From positions 1-64,000 of the forward strand of contig NW_019174047.1 of NCBI RefSeq assembly GCF_001642475.1: a DNA stretch of 64,000 nucleotides, written 5' to 3'. The notes below the pieces were generated by a model. The model saw only the letters and a program-made list of their open reading frames with translations. It ran no database searches and was not told the DNA's origin. This document shows, piece after piece, positions 22,681-34,435 of the stretch (position 1 is the first letter of the stretch; every line of letters starts with the position of its first letter). The translations under genes were made by a program, and so were the position numbers. This DNA comes from Fonsecaea monophora. Its lineage: Eukaryota; Ascomycota; Eurotiomycetes; Chaetothyriales; Herpotrichiellaceae.

Positions 22681-23349
22681 TCATCGTTGCCCTCGACGCC
22701 GCGTGACGGGCACGAATCCATAGTCTGCCAAGTCCTCGCGCGTCCTTCGCCCAATCTCGGCGTCGCGAAGCTCCCTCTCCCTCTGTCGGTCTCTAATCTG
22801 TTGTTCTTCCTCTCGCTGTCTCCTTCTCTCAGCATACGACTCGGCCTCCGCCCGCAGACTTGTGAGTCTTTCATTGGCGATAGGCATCTGCATGATGCTC
22901 TGATAGTCCTCCATGTGCTGTGTCAACCGGTCTTGTGTGCCAACGCAACGCTCGTGGAGTGTGAGCCATCTCCTTCTAAATTCATCGGTCCGACGTTCCT
23001 CGATCGCCCTCCGGTCCTCGAACTCCTGCTGGTCTCGAGCGTATACTCCGTCCAGAATCTCGTTGAGCTCGCCGAGGCTCCAATGACCATCCCGAATTCG
23101 CTGTCCTCCAGGGCCCCCAGATCTAGTCTCTCGGAAGCCCACATAGCGTATGTCGTCTTCTGCCAGAAATATTCCTGGTCTTCGCAGCCCAAGTGCCCAA
23201 GGATCGACGCCCACCCTCCAATGCGACGTATGGGTGAAGCCGTCAGGAGTCTGATATGCCTCGTAATCGCTGATCGGTACCCAGTGAGTTCTTTTGCAGG
23301 GACCCCATCCTTTGGTGACTGGGATCCTTCGTACTTCTCGGAAAGACAT
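22681..23349 (-). CDS. Conserved-looking protein of unknown function with charged coiled coil
   Basis: Single exon, 222 residues from the ATG at 23349. The first 100 residues are compact and rich in Trp, Tyr, Pro and Gly (WGPCKRTHWVPISDYEAY near the start), suggesting a small folded domain. The rest is strongly Arg/Glu-rich and helical, with runs such as ERRRQREEEQQIRDRQRER, which predicts a coiled coil. A longer frame on the opposite strand (22528-23355) is judged to be a shadow because its composition is Ser/Pro/Leu-rich and incoherent. I do not recognise the family; a structural or RNA-binding role is possible but unsupported. Confidence 0.65.
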   Translation of the reverse strand: MSFREVRRIPVTKGWGPCKRTHWVPISDYEAYQTPDGFTHTSHWRVGVDPWALGLRRPGIFLAEDDIRYVGFRETRSGGPGGQRIRDGHWSLGELNEILDGVYARDQQEFEDRRAIEERRTDEFRRRWLTLHERCVGTQDRLTQHMEDYQSIMQMPIANERLTSLRAEAESYAERRRQREEEQQIRDRQRERELRDAEIGRRTREDLADYGFVPVTRRRGQR

Positions 23350-23820
23350 GTTTAAGGAGGTATGCGATGGTGTTGACGATGCAATCGATAGCAGTGTTCA
23401 GAAAGAGTCAATTGTTCTGTTCTAATCATTGATCCAGGAAAGTGGAAGCCGCACAGAAGAAATACCTATCGCAGGCAGATGTTGTGGTGATTCTCAACAA
23501 GACCACCGGCCAAAAAGGCGTCAGTGTTACACCAGTGAGAAAGCACAGATATGACAAAAGGCATCCAATCAAATGACCCAGTCCTGGTTTTCCAGATGAG
23601 ATGACCTTTTCGCACCAAAATGGGCAAATTGATACGGATGACCTTGGACTCGGCTTCAACAGAGGCGGCTCTTCCAGTGGAACGACTGCTTTGCCCGGGA
23701 AGTTGACGTACAACGCTTTGACAGGATGCCAGTGCGGTCTCTTGTTCGCCGCTCAACCTGAAACTTCCTCGATTGCTTTGCGCCCTGCTAAGCCTTAGCC
23801 ATCCTACACACCCAGCCATC

Positions 23821-24685
23821 TCACTTCGTCAGGGACCTCAGCCACAATTCAGCCCTGGTCTGTAGGGAAACTCCATCCTCGCCTTCGTGCTCCCCTTCCT
23901 GTTCCCTTCTTAACAGCACAGGGTCTTCGGGATCCCAAGCCACCACCGAATTCAACGCCCGGCTTGCAGCAAGAACACGCCCGTACCCACACATCTCATC
24001 AGGCCGTGCACAGATGTGTAAATCCTGGCTCATTTGTCGATTCTCACGTCTGTTGGGGGGCTTAGCCTTCCACTCTGTGTTTTGAGTCAAGCCAGCAGAT
24101 TGGGGAACCCAGCTCTTGACCTTGTGAGGTGGCTTTAGACATATCTGGTGGGCCAGGCGCAAAGAGGTTTTCTTGCCTCGGGTTGTGGATGCGTTCCCTC
24201 CAGCCCTCACTGATACCCTCTTCAATGACTTGGTCCAGGTTGACATTCACAATATTGTGCAACGACTGTGCGACTGATAGAGGAGCGGTGAGGCCCTTTG
24301 ACCTTATCTGTCTGTCTTCGTCAACTTCGCTTGTGAGTGTTTCGAAGCGTCTGCCCACCGCCACTGAGGGAGTGCGGAGCCCGGTATCCTGTGCTCCAAA
24401 AATACCATCGTCGACGGACAGAGGAATGTTTGCGGGCAACAAGTTGATAGCTGAGGCCCAGGGATGTGGCTTGGGAGAATAGTGTATTTCTGCCCTCGAG
24501 GATTGTGAAGCTTCTTCTGTTCCAGCCTCCAGCCATGATCCGGGAGTGGTGGCCAGAGCGCCCAGATCAAGAGTGCCAGCGAACATGTCAGATATCGAGT
24601 CAGATCTGCCACGTGCCACCCTGGCTCTGTGGCCAGCGGCGCAGCACTCGTCCCCTTCTTCCTTCTTGACCTCTGCCTCTGACAT
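23821..24685 (-). CDS. Unknown protein, two exons
   Basis: Begins at the ATG at 24685 with an acidic, Lys/Glu-rich N-terminus. The first exon (24685-24121) is Ser/Gly/Ala-rich and mostly disordered, with a NIVNVNLDQVIEEGISEGW segment that looks folded. A 46-nt intron (24120-24075) with donor GTCAAG, branch TTGAC and acceptor ACAG is inferred because it restores a long second frame (24074-23821) that ends in ARPDEMCGYGRVLAASRAL, VVAWDPEDPVLLRREQEG and AELWLRSLTK. Total 272 residues. The regular C-terminal part has the look of a conserved domain, but I cannot name it. Without the intron the first frame would stop at 24062 and give 207 residues. Confidence 0.55.
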
Positions 24686-26068
24686 TTCGTGTCTGCGCCC
24701 AGATCCAGGCGAGCAACCCTGTCTTCAGAGCCCACCTATCAAAGACACCACCTCGCTGAAAGATCTTTCCGCTTCACGATAAAGCTGTCGATGTGGGTGG
24801 ATAATACCACTCGAGGCCGAGCGGAAAGAAATTCTTGTTTTGTACAATTCGTCCCAGGACCGCGATCTAAAGGCGCAAAAGCTCCAGATCTCGCGGCGAA
24901 CAAGAGAGAACAAACAAGATGGACGATGAAAGCCAGGTGAGATGAACAGTCAGTGATACATCAGAGGGAAGAACAAAGGCGAGGAAAGGATATTGACTGC
25001 TTTGCCGATCCGACCAAGTGAGTTCTCAAGATCTGCCCATCTTCCGGCGGAGGTGGAGATGGATCTTGAGGCTGAATTTAATGAGTTTGTCCTTATAGTC
25101 TCAAACAAAACAGTACAATGCAAGCGCGTAGAGCGAGTGAGTGAACGAGAGGGGAGGAGGTAAGAAAAAGATTAAACCCAGCTGCTGTTGCTGGACTGTT
25201 CCGGACCTCGCGTGCCCTCAATCGGATCAGGTGTCTGAAGCCTCTCTGCCGATGCTGTTGTTGGTGAGTCGACCACAGCGAATCGGAAACCGGCAGTGAT
25301 ATTTCAGAGGGCGATGAATGCATTCATTCATTCATCCACCCATTCATTGACTTGCTTGTCTTGATTCAAACATGTATTCACAACTTCCGTTCGCACGAGT
25401 CTAATGACCTTTCATATTTCCATTCACATTCTCACCGTACCCACGACATTGAATCCATCCCATCTAGTTCGGTGATATGCAATAGATGCATTTCTCGTCC
25501 TATACATGTGCGTAACTGCGTGTCCCAAAGGTCGGTGATGCACTGAAGATCCAGCGCAGTGCTTTCCTTTGACAGACTCCGGCGTCTATATCCGGATTAT
25601 GACCATCATCTCTCGGCCCCTTCCGTACTCGCTTACTGTGCCATTTCTCCCAGTCCCCCGACAAAACTGCCGACATAACCTCCTCGAGGTCCTCTGTCCT
25701 GAAAAGTTAGATGACCCAGCACCCCAGGCAACAACCATTTATCGATATGGTGTCCTCGGACATCGTGCAAAGTGGTTTGCACAGACACGTTGTCCTGGCA
25801 TTAACTGGGAGCTCTCGTGTCGACATCCGCTCTGCACAGGACTGCGAACCAAGGTGTCCGCAGTTCCAGAGTCTTGGAAGGAGAACCGGGGCAGAAGGCT
25901 CTTCGGTCGCAACTTTGTATCGTCACGGGATGGCCACCAGGACCATTCTAACGAGTTTGCCGTTGAGGCTATTCTGGCGCTGCGGCAGGAAAGAGTGCTC
26001 AGGCACATCGCCGCATATGGCCAACACCCAACGATTGAGGATAGGATGGTGGAAGCAGCTGATGCTAG
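24686..26068. other. Intergenic region with ATTC microsatellite
   Basis: About 1.4 kb between a gene start (-) and the 3' end of the drug exporter (-). It contains a short ATTC/ATCC tandem repeat at about 25316-25349. Open frames at 25569-26288 on the plus strand are mirror images of the exporter gene and its trailer. Nothing else is recognised. Confidence 0.4.
25316..25349. repeat. Imperfect (ATTC)n microsatellite
   Basis: About eight units of ATTC with ATCC variants lie in a non-coding stretch. A similar but longer tract is found at 49271-49340. Confidence 0.7.
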
Positions 26069-27770
26069 CTATTCCGGTACGGGCGCAAAGCTTGACCTCT
26101 TCCGAAGAGTCAGACCATACTTCATGAAGATGAAAGGCACCGGGAGCATAATAGAAGCCACAGCTCCAAGTATGGACGTTGCAGGGCCAACTCCAATCGA
26201 ATGGTACATGGGTCGTGCTGCCAAAGGGAGACCTGCGGCAAGGATGCTGCGTAGGAAGGTGTTGGCAGCTGTAGCACTGGCAGCGTAGAGACCGTAGACG
26301 TCGACCAGGTAGTTGATGCCTAGAGAATATGTCAGCAAATCTTACCGAAGGATCTGGGATATGCCTACATTGCTGAAAGATGACGTTGAATCCACCACCA
26401 ATAAACATGGCAGCAACCACAGGAAGTGGCCAAGGGTGGTTGGGGGCAGCAGTCCATGCAAACCAGAACAGACCGACCACCATCATGACAGCACCGATTG
26501 CCAAAGGCGGCAGCCTTGCTTCAGGGACTGGTCTTCCATTGGAGGCCCTACATTTTCGAATATATCGAGGTTGATTCCCAAGATTGACGCCGGTGGCGCA
26601 AACGATTCCAATGAACATGCCTAGGAAGGGGAGCGACCCCACAACAGGTGACCAGTGTCGCTGCTCCTCGAAAACGATGGGAAAGACTTGAAGTGTCATG
26701 TAGAGGATTGCATAGACAAACGACGCATAGAATGCGATGCAGGTGACCATCGGCTCTGTCACGAGCATCTTCAGAGGTCGCGACAGCTGCTTGGTGATGA
26801 TGGACGTGATGTCGACCTTGATCCTTTCTTGTGGGTGGTAGTAAGAATCGTTGCCAGTCTCTCGTCGCATTCGCTGGGCCTTCCATTTCAAAATGACTGG
26901 CGGATACATCTCGGGCATGAAGAAGTATGTCAGAGCGACAATCGCGAAATTGAGCATAGCCGTTATATATCCAGTCCATCGCCAGCCCATATGTGGATTG
27001 ACAAGGATGGCGGCGCCAATTGTTGGTCCAAGAGTCGGACCTCCCACGACGGCCATGCCATACATGCAGACTGCGGTACCACGAGCTTCCCGAGACCAAA
27101 TGTCGCCCAAAGCAGCATTGACATTGCTGACCGCTGCCGAACCGAAAAAGCCGCTGAAGAAACGGGTGATGAAGATTGACGGAGCGTTCTGGCTCACAGC
27201 GGCACCGATCGAGAAGCAAGCCAGGCACGTCATTGCCGGCAACATGGACCATCGCCGACCCCAGACTTCGCTTGAAGGCCCTACACCGTTGTCAAGTCAG
27301 TGGCGTTGGCTCAGGATGTGGAAGCTCGATGGAGGAGTTTGAAACCAGGCGTGGAGGACTCACCCCAGATCAAGGGCCCGAAGGCGAAGCCAATACTTTA
27401 CATACAGTCAGATAATGGAGCTCAACAAGAGAACCTGGCTGATCGACACTCACATGTAGAGGGAGACATTGAGGACAACAACCTCCTCGCCCACGCCGAC
27501 GTACGCCGCTATTGTTCGATTTGCTGGAGCGATAATACTGGAAGCCAGGCTTGCAGAGAAAGCCAGTAAACTCAGCTGTAGAGTGACCCAGGACTTAAAC
27601 ATGGTCGACCAGTTCTGAGGATTTTCCGGATCATCTTGGCCATCCCAGTTGACAAGGATTTCGGTTTTCTCATTCTCTTGTACGACTTTCTTCTCCGAAG
27701 GCTGTTCTTCGGCGTTTACGGGAATGTTTCCCACTTCAACATCTTGGGATGCTGAGATATCCCCTGCCAT
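26069..27770 (-). CDS. MFS drug:H+ antiporter (DHA1 type)
   Basis: Plasma-membrane exporter of the 12-TM major facilitator superfamily. Four exons (27770-27454, 27395-27364, 27280-26369, 26319-26069) give 503 residues. An N-terminal cytosolic tail rich in Glu leads to the family entry motif DPENPQNWS, then TM1. The antiporter signature (motif C) reads VVGGPTLGPTIGAA in TM5, and the loop between TM2 and TM3 has GRRW in place of the longer consensus. The FQQCINYLVDVYGLYAASA segment in TM10-11 is typical of the Flr1/Tpo-like group. The 32-nt second exon and frame continuity at all junctions support the model. Substrate unknown: multidrug or metabolite export are the usual roles. Confidence 0.9.
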
Positions 27771-29491
27771 CTGAATGATTCATGAAAGCCAGAAACCAAA
27801 AACATTGTAAAATCAGAAATGCGGACTTCATCTGAGCTTTTGTACGAGGGAAGGTAGTGAGGTGATCGTACGAAAAGACGAACCCCAAAAAAGTATCGAC
27901 GGAGAATGGCCGACGTGTAGTTTCCGATGCCGATCAACCGTTTGGATATTATTGTCATTTGGTCTTTGGACCGCTTGCGTGACGACAGCACATCCCTAAC
28001 GCCATCTGGGCGGTTGTGGCGGCCGCTTTATTACCGACGAGATCGAAAGAACTGGGGGACTCCACTCAGGGTAGCGATATCGGGCGCCGAGGGGGCCCCG
28101 AAAGTGAGATAGCTCCACCACGGTTGTGGGCATTTTGTGCGCTAGGTTGTCCATAGATGACTGTCTCAATCGCTGCTTGAAAGCAGTAAATTGAGCGGGT
28201 TTTCGTTAGAAAGGAAAGCAGCCGTGTCGAGATAGTTCTCACTGCCTCGAAACAGGGCCAACCACATGCTACCAAGGAATCTTGCGAGGTGACTTCAGCC
28301 GATTCCATATGGTGGTTGTTACTTCTCAAGCTTGATAACCCGACCCAGTGTGTATGGCAAGTTCATGACTTGGAGTCTCACGAGATCAACCATGAGCGTG
28401 GCTTGAGGGCGTGTTGAGCATACCTCATGAGCTATCGTGCTAGTGACGCTGGACGATCTGTCTTGAGGTATGGTCGATCAGCTCTTGGAGGCGACGTGTC
28501 GAAAGACGAGATCCAGCGTCGCGTATCTATTTCAAGTATCAACGACCATGTTTTCGGATCATGATAGAAGCGCGCCGGTCTCTTTAGTCGTCTTGGTCTT
28601 CTGAAAGGGTTCTAAGTCTTCTGAAAGAGTTCTTACACACGAGGCCGCTCTGGACATCGGGCTGACGTTATGCTTGGGTGTAACACAATGCTACCTGACG
28701 ATCATCGTGCTTTGTGGTTGGCGCCTCAGCAATCCGGCGCTTGAGACGGAGACGGAGGCGGAGGCGGAGGCGGAGGCTCGACAACGCGGACGCTCCGACT
28801 TGCTGAGTTCAATGTGAGAACCGACAAGCTATGCTCGAGGTCAGTTGAGCAGGTGACACAGGATGATGGATGGGCACACAGGGGTGCTGGATGAACTGCG
28901 ACGATGTCCTCCGTCCTACCCCTACCAGGGATATTTTACAGGCACCATTCTTGTGTATTTCATGACATCGACACCGTGTGAGGGGTGGGGGCGGGAGTCG
29001 TTGAGGTGATTGAGGTTGTATCAGGTGTCTGTTGCTTCGAAGAGGGCGATGAAATGTGGTAAGACATATTGACCCGCTGCTGCAGTCAGCCATCAACAAT
29101 TCGGGCAGGTAGAGATAACTGAACGCTTTGCTGAGTCGCATTCAGACGATGTGACCCTGGCGAGGGACAAGACAACAGGACTTTGTGAGATGGATCATGG
29201 CATATTAGCAGTGAGAACTGGGGGTTGCAGCTACGCCGTGGTGCGGTTCCTCTTTGACACGCAGCCACACCACGACCATCAACGTGGGAACTCGATCGAC
29301 GGTCAGTCTACGTCCATAGAGCGCAAGCGCACGCATGCAGCCCCTGCGCTAACAAGCATTAGTCTACAACCTCGTTCCACGAATGCACACATTCAATGCA
29401 CTCCAATTGCAAGTCTGCAGGCGGAAATCTCGCATCTATAAACCCAAGGGACGACACGGTTCTTCCACTCCTTGTTCGATCCAATACCGCC
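27771..29491. other. Gene-free region, 1.7 kb
   Basis: Lies between the drug exporter's start codon and the 3' end of the 2OG oxygenase gene. It should carry the exporter's promoter. It contains a GGAGGC tandem repeat (28745-28777) and several short palindromic stretches, but no coding frame with coherent composition. Confidence 0.4.
28745..28777. repeat. (GGAGGC)n / (GGAGAC)n hexamer repeat
   Basis: Five to six tandem hexamers, starting as GACGGA and becoming GGCGGA, in a gene-free stretch. Purine-only on the plus strand apart from C. Confidence 0.7.
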
Positions 29492-30669
29492 TCAGGTCTC
29501 CACGGCGACGCTCCTCAAACTCACCTCCTCACCATTATCACCTTTCAATCTGTAGTTTGTCGCTGTCTTCCAGTCCCTCCATTGGCCTGCATTGACTGGC
29601 TCATACAACTTGACCTCGCCTTCGGTCAACACGATCGGGTCGATGACCGTCTCAGGGTCCGGATGCACAAAGAAGGGGATGCTATATCTGGACGGCAATA
29701 CGTCGCAGTCTCTGAACCGGTCCAGCGAGGGACTGACCACCCTGTGCCGCGTGGATTTGACGCGGCCGTTGGTGTACCGCTGGAGCAAGTCGGCGATATT
29801 GATCAGGACGGCCCCTTGGATAGGTGGTGCTGGGATGAATTTATTCTCGTGTGACGGATCCACCTCCAACCCTCCGACGCCGTCCTGGAAGAGCAGCGTG
29901 CATAAGCCAAAGTCCGTGTGGGCATTGATCCTGGCGTGGCCCTGCTGCTGGATCACTCTGCGCTCGATGGGCGGATAGTGAATCAGCCGCATCTGTGGAT
30001 CCGCTTTCTTCGTAATGCCTTCGAAGAAGTCGTCCCCAAGGTTCATCACCATGGCCAGACACTTGAGCACATTCATGGCGAGGGTCAGGCATTGCTTGTA
30101 AAAGTCGTCCAGGGTGGATTTGAACTGGGGAAGTTCGCTCTCTGAAGGGCAAAGGTCGTTTACGAAGCGACGGTGCTCGTAACATTCCTTGTGATCGTTG
30201 ATCCCCTCCGCGCCGTCAGCAGTGTATCCCTGGTTGATGTGGGCCGACGAGAGCTTATAAGCGAGCTTGGTCGATAAGGGAAGGGAGAAGAACTTTTCGG
30301 CCTGTGGAAGAACATGGTCAGTACTACCGCGACAACCGTGAGGACCAACTCCCCAGCTGAAGCAGAAATGCAGTACTTGTGCCGGGCGGAGTGGAGAATT
30401 AACGCAGACAGACGGACAAGGCTGTCGCGATAAAGGGGCAGGGGGGTCCATCGGGTTACACAAGACAGACTCAGGATGAGGATACCGACCAGAGCAAAGA
30501 TCTCGTCCACTCTCGTCTGAGGGATCCCATAATCCTTCAGATATATAAACCCGACCTCAGAGAACGCATCGTACACTCTTCGCGCCACCTCCTTCTGGTC
30601 CGCACGGTCGCCAGTGAGGAATTTCTCAAACGAAACCACGGGGATGGGTGTTGAGTCTGCAGCTGCCAT
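29492..30669 (-). CDS. 2-oxoglutarate/Fe(II)-dependent oxygenase (IPNS-like)
   Basis: Soluble oxygenase of the isopenicillin N synthase-like group, which couples decarboxylation of 2-oxoglutarate to oxidation of a small molecule. Two exons (30669-30490 and 30301-29492) give 329 residues. The N-terminal DIOX_N part begins IPVVSFEKF and contains VGFIYLKDYGIP. The catalytic domain has the iron ligands His188, Asp190 (AHTDFG) and His246 (TRHRVVSP) and the cosubstrate pair Arg265 and Ser267 (RYS). The 188-nt intron has a weak GTCGGT donor, but only this joint keeps the family pattern. The start is the ATG at 30669; a longer frame continues upstream but is hydrophobic and unlike the family. Substrate unknown; such enzymes occur both in primary and in specialised metabolism. 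Confidence 0.9.
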
Positions 30670-31252
30670 CCTTTGAATTCCCGAGCACGTTAAGAGTGAC
30701 GCTGTTATATCTTCCTTACGGACAGAAGTGAGCTCTGGAGCAGATGTCAACAGAAAGGCAGAGAAACAAAAGAGAGAAAAAAAAGGGGCGTCCACCACCA
30801 CACACAACGACGAGTTCTGACGATAACATGATAACAAGCCTGTCTGCTTGGCCGCGGCCAACTTATCGTATACATATCTCTGCTATTCTGGTTCCCCGCA
30901 CATGACATTGGACGGGATGCGGGATGATCTACCAAGGTGAGTGGGCGACTTAAGTCTCCATCCGCAGCAACTATAGGGATGTGACGGCATGTTGATAAGA
31001 GGGCCGCGGGCAGACCCTTTGCAGGACGAACGACCAGGGTTCTTACGTTCTTTTTACGCTCTTCTCCGCTCGTCTCTGATCATTGCCCAGATATGTACAG
31101 GTCCGGGTCTTCAGCTGGTTGCAATCATTGTCATTGGGGATGCGTGGCTCTTGATGGCTCATCCACGCGTCCCAGCACCATCCGCTCCACTGCCTCATAT
31201 CTTTGCAAGCACAGCCTTGGATCCAGATCTCTCCCCCTTAGTACCCCTCAAC
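30670..31252. other. Intergenic region upstream of the 2OG oxygenase
   Basis: 580 bases holding the promoter of the oxygenase and the terminator of the sugar porter, both on the minus strand. A poly-purine run (AAAGAGAGAAAAAAAAG) at 30769-30785, read as a pyrimidine tract on the coding strand, is likely part of the oxygenase leader. No gene seen. Confidence 0.4.
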
Positions 31253-32978
31253 TCATTTGGTCTTTGTGATAACAACTTCCTCGTTCTCCACATTGCTCGA
31301 TACTGTCTTGAGTAACTCGGACCCGACCTCGACTTCCCCCTCAGTTACCGCCTTCAAATCAGGCACGTCGGAATGCTTGACGCCGTCAAAGACCTTGTCC
31401 ACCTCTTCAAGAGTGAGGCCTCTTGTCTCCACCCAATACCAGAGAACGCCGACCAACATCACAATATCGGCACTGGCGTTGATAATGTAGGTCTTCCACC
31501 CAATGGCGTCCAGGGCAAAAGGAAACGCCATGGTCACGAGCAGGCCCGACAGCTTCGTGGTCAGCGTGTACAAACCCATGCCAAATGATCTCAGCGAGTA
31601 CGACAGTACCTCGGGCGGGTAGAGCACTGTAAGCGGGGTGATGCCGTAGGCATACGATGCGTTGTAGAGGAAAATCATGGCTATGGTGCCATATATCCCT
31701 GACTTGTCTGTCGAGCTACCATACACTGCTGTGAGTCCCGCCAGGATGTAGAATGTGACGACTTGGCCAGCCAGGCTGATGGCGCAGAGCGTCTTTCGGC
31801 CCAGGGAGTCGGCGAACCAAGCACCCGCCAGAGAGACGACCAGTGTCCACGAGGTCAAGATGATGTTGATTTCGAGCTGGGTTGTCGGATCGCTGATTCC
31901 AGCTTGTGACTATCGTTCACAACATATCAGCACTTGCGCGTCCAATCACAAATCCAAAGTAAAACATACCAGCATGTCACCAAAGTAAAAGGTAATGATG
32001 TTGGTCCCTGGAAGCATCACGATAATGGAAAATGTAGCAGTGATGATGATGCGCTTCCGGTTCGCTGGGGTGCTGAATGACTGTCGCCAGGAGAGCTGTT
32101 GGCTCTTCTCCCAAGCAATCGTGTCGGTTATCTCGCGGTACTGCACAAGCACCACCGGAGCCTCCTTGTCGCCATTGGCGTTGAGCGCTGCCAGTACTTC
32201 CAGAGCCTCATCGTGTCGATCTCGGTCAATGAGAAACCTGGGCGACTCTGGAAGGAACAGGAGGACAATCATACACAAGATGCTGGGGATTATCTGGACC
32301 AAGCTGGGGGTTCTCCACGCCCATGTCGACGAGTAGTGTTGCGTCTGCATAGGTTACGATAGTTGAGCAGTGGCCGGCCAACAGCCATCGAAATGCTTAC
32401 CGAATAGCAAACACCTGAAGCGACAAGGGTCCCAACGCCCCAGCAAGCATAATACAGACCTAATGCCACGGCGCGGTGCTTTGGAGGAGCAGTCTCAGCC
32501 ACATATGTCGGACATGCGCATTGAGAAACACCTAGGGCAGCTCCTGGGCTCGTGTCAGACAATACAATGTTCCCAGGATGCTTGGTCCCGCTCGACACTT
32601 ACCGACGATGAAACGCCCAGCAATGAACATGCCGATGTTTTGGGCCGCGGTTTGGATGACGGCGCCAATAAGCGTGAGCACTGCAGAAAGCATGATGCTC
32701 TTCCATCGGCCAATCCAGCCGACGACAAATCCAGCGAGGAGGGCAGAACAGGATCCTCCAACGTACGAGATGGCCGTGTTCAGGGACTTGGTGGCCGTGG
32801 TCAAAGTGAAGTAGTTCTGATATGTCGGCATCACGTTGAGACTGCCCATGATCGAGCTGTCATAGCCCAAGAGGACCGAGTCGACGACTGAGACCGAGAC
32901 GACGGCGACGAGGAGTGCCATCTGTGACGTGGGGACGAAGCGAGACAGAGGTCCCGCAGGACGAGTCCATTGTCCCAT
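31253..32978 (-). CDS. MFS sugar transporter
   Basis: Proton-coupled or facilitative sugar porter with 12 TM helices. Four exons (32978-32603, 32543-32401, 32344-31970, 31909-31253) with introns of 56-60 nt give 516 residues. TM1 ends with LLGYDSSIMGSL, the form seen in lactose/maltose-type permeases. The central loop has the sugar-porter motif LPESPRFLIDRDRHDEAL, the sixth-seventh helix loop has the usual charged stretch, the eighth loop contains DSLGRKTL, and the C-terminus carries VETRGLTLEEVD, a variant of PETKG. The C-terminal tail is acidic with Val/Glu repeats. It follows the 2OG oxygenase on the same strand. Family certain, sugar unknown. Confidence 0.93.
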
Positions 32979-33988
32979 GATTCTCGTTCGATCCCAGCGT
33001 GTGGGCTGAGCGCTGTCAAAGACGGAGTGATGTATCTTATGCCCTGTCGCGTGCTAGAATTCAGACGCAGAGAGCATTGGCGACGCCGAGGACACACGAG
33101 ATCCGTTGTGCGTGACGATCTTGCAGCAGGGGTCTTATATTGCACGCCAGAGCTCAAGCACACTCTCCTTTTGAGATAGCCGATATCAAGCAGATAGAAC
33201 AGCCCGCGTGCCACCTACCTAATGCCTTATCAAGGAGCGATACTCCAACGTCGCGTCCCCAATGACAAGGCCGACTCTGATCTCCGCATTGGCATACAAG
33301 GGGAGGTTGTGCGACTATGGCTAGCATCTCTTTCGACCTTGCAGATAGAGCGTAGATCCTTCTTGGAACCCAGACCACGATTGGACAAGGGGAAAACGTC
33401 TTACATGTCTAGCTTCAGGCTTGCCCGGCCCAGACAATCGGTAGGAATGATCGACTATTCGAGCGCGGTACCAACGGAGACTGCCGACCAGCTAAAGTCA
33501 CAAGACACGGCAAGTGGCCGCAATGTACAAGAGGTGGTATTCAAAGCCTAGACTGGTCTTGGTCTTTGGCGATATCAAGTCGCAAGGTCTTTCAGACAAG
33601 TAGTTGGGAACTGAAGAGGACGATGGGCGGCGCACGCAAACACAGCTACGCGAAAAGGCGGGGTCCGGAACAAAATTCTGCCGAACACCACCAGCCAACA
33701 CTGGACATGTACCGAGCACAGACCCGTGTCAACGTTGCTGGTAACAGGCAACTAGGCTAGCAGTGCAAGAAATCGTTCTGTTTCTGGTATAATATAGATT
33801 GGTGCTAGTACAGATATGCTCAGTTAAAGCACCGAGTAGATATAGATATGTCCCGACGACCTTAAATAAAGGTATGAAGGCCCAGCCGTCGCCCCCATTC
33901 AATGGCGATGGAGACCTCGTGGTACAAACCACGATGTTACTGCCAGATCCTGCATGACTTATCTATCGTAGGGTTCTCCCCCGCTCTT
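32979..33988. other. Intergenic region, about 1 kb
   Basis: Contains the promoter of the sugar porter and the 3' flank of the Cys-Pro repeat gene. Short open frames are unconvincing. AT-rich TATAATATAGATT stretch near 33788-33800. Confidence 0.35.
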
Positions 33989-34435
33989 TCAAGCTGTTTT
34001 TCCAACAACCGGACATACCGCACCCTTTGCGGCAGTCTCAAGGTTGGGATGCTCATGCACCTTGTCCTTGTGGTGCTCAAACTTAGCGTTTGTGACGGGA
34101 CAGACATCACCATGCTTTGCGTCGCTCGTCGAGGGGTGGTTCGGGGGCAAGACAGTAGAGACAGCGCCGACAACGGGACAGATTCCCTCGTCCATGGCTT
34201 GTTGTTCGGGACGGCTCACGATTTTGGAAAGCGCAGGACAATTTTCAGCGTGGGCGAGGTCTTGGTTGGTCGAGTCGAAGATCCCGGGGTGCTTGTGGAG
34301 ATTGTGATGATGGTCTGTGGTGGCTTTGGTGACTGGGCAAACCTGGCCAGGCTTGTCCATGTCGAAGTCGGGGTGTTTGGGAGGGAGGACGGTGTTGGTG
34401 GTCCCAACTACGGGGCAAACTTGAGCAGCGGCCAT
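33989..34435 (-). CDS. Small protein with tandem Cys-Pro/His repeat modules
   Basis: Single exon, 148 residues from the ATG at 34435. All six cysteines (7, 33, 66, 86, 112, 141) are followed by Pro. Two modules repeat: CPVVG, then a TVLPPxHP element, then, 26 residues after the first Cys, CPVT with a His-rich stretch ending in HxHP (residues 7-50 and 86-130). A lone NCPALSK separates them and a final CPVVG closes the chain. No signal peptide, no membrane segment and no known domain. Cys-Pro with nearby His is the form of heme-regulatory motifs, so reversible heme (or metal) binding is a reasonable guess, but nothing here proves it. The spacing of the repeats and lack of other Cys argue for conserved function. 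It lies 530 bases downstream of the terpene cyclase gene on the same strand. No name is known to me. Confidence 0.8.
   Translation of the reverse strand: MAAAQVCPVVGTTNTVLPPKHPDFDMDKPGQVCPVTKATTDHHHNLHKHPGIFDSTNQDLAHAENCPALSKIVSRPEQQAMDEGICPVVGAVSTVLPPNHPSTSDAKHGDVCPVTNAKFEHHKDKVHEHPNLETAAKGAVCPVVGKTA

Noticed and set aside
22528..23355. 275-codon plus-strand frame
   Set aside because: Composition is Ser/Pro/Leu-rich and incoherent, while the minus strand gives a compact domain plus coiled coil.
25569..26288. 239-codon plus-strand frame
   Set aside because: It overlaps the last exon of the MFS exporter in antisense and has no recognisable domain.
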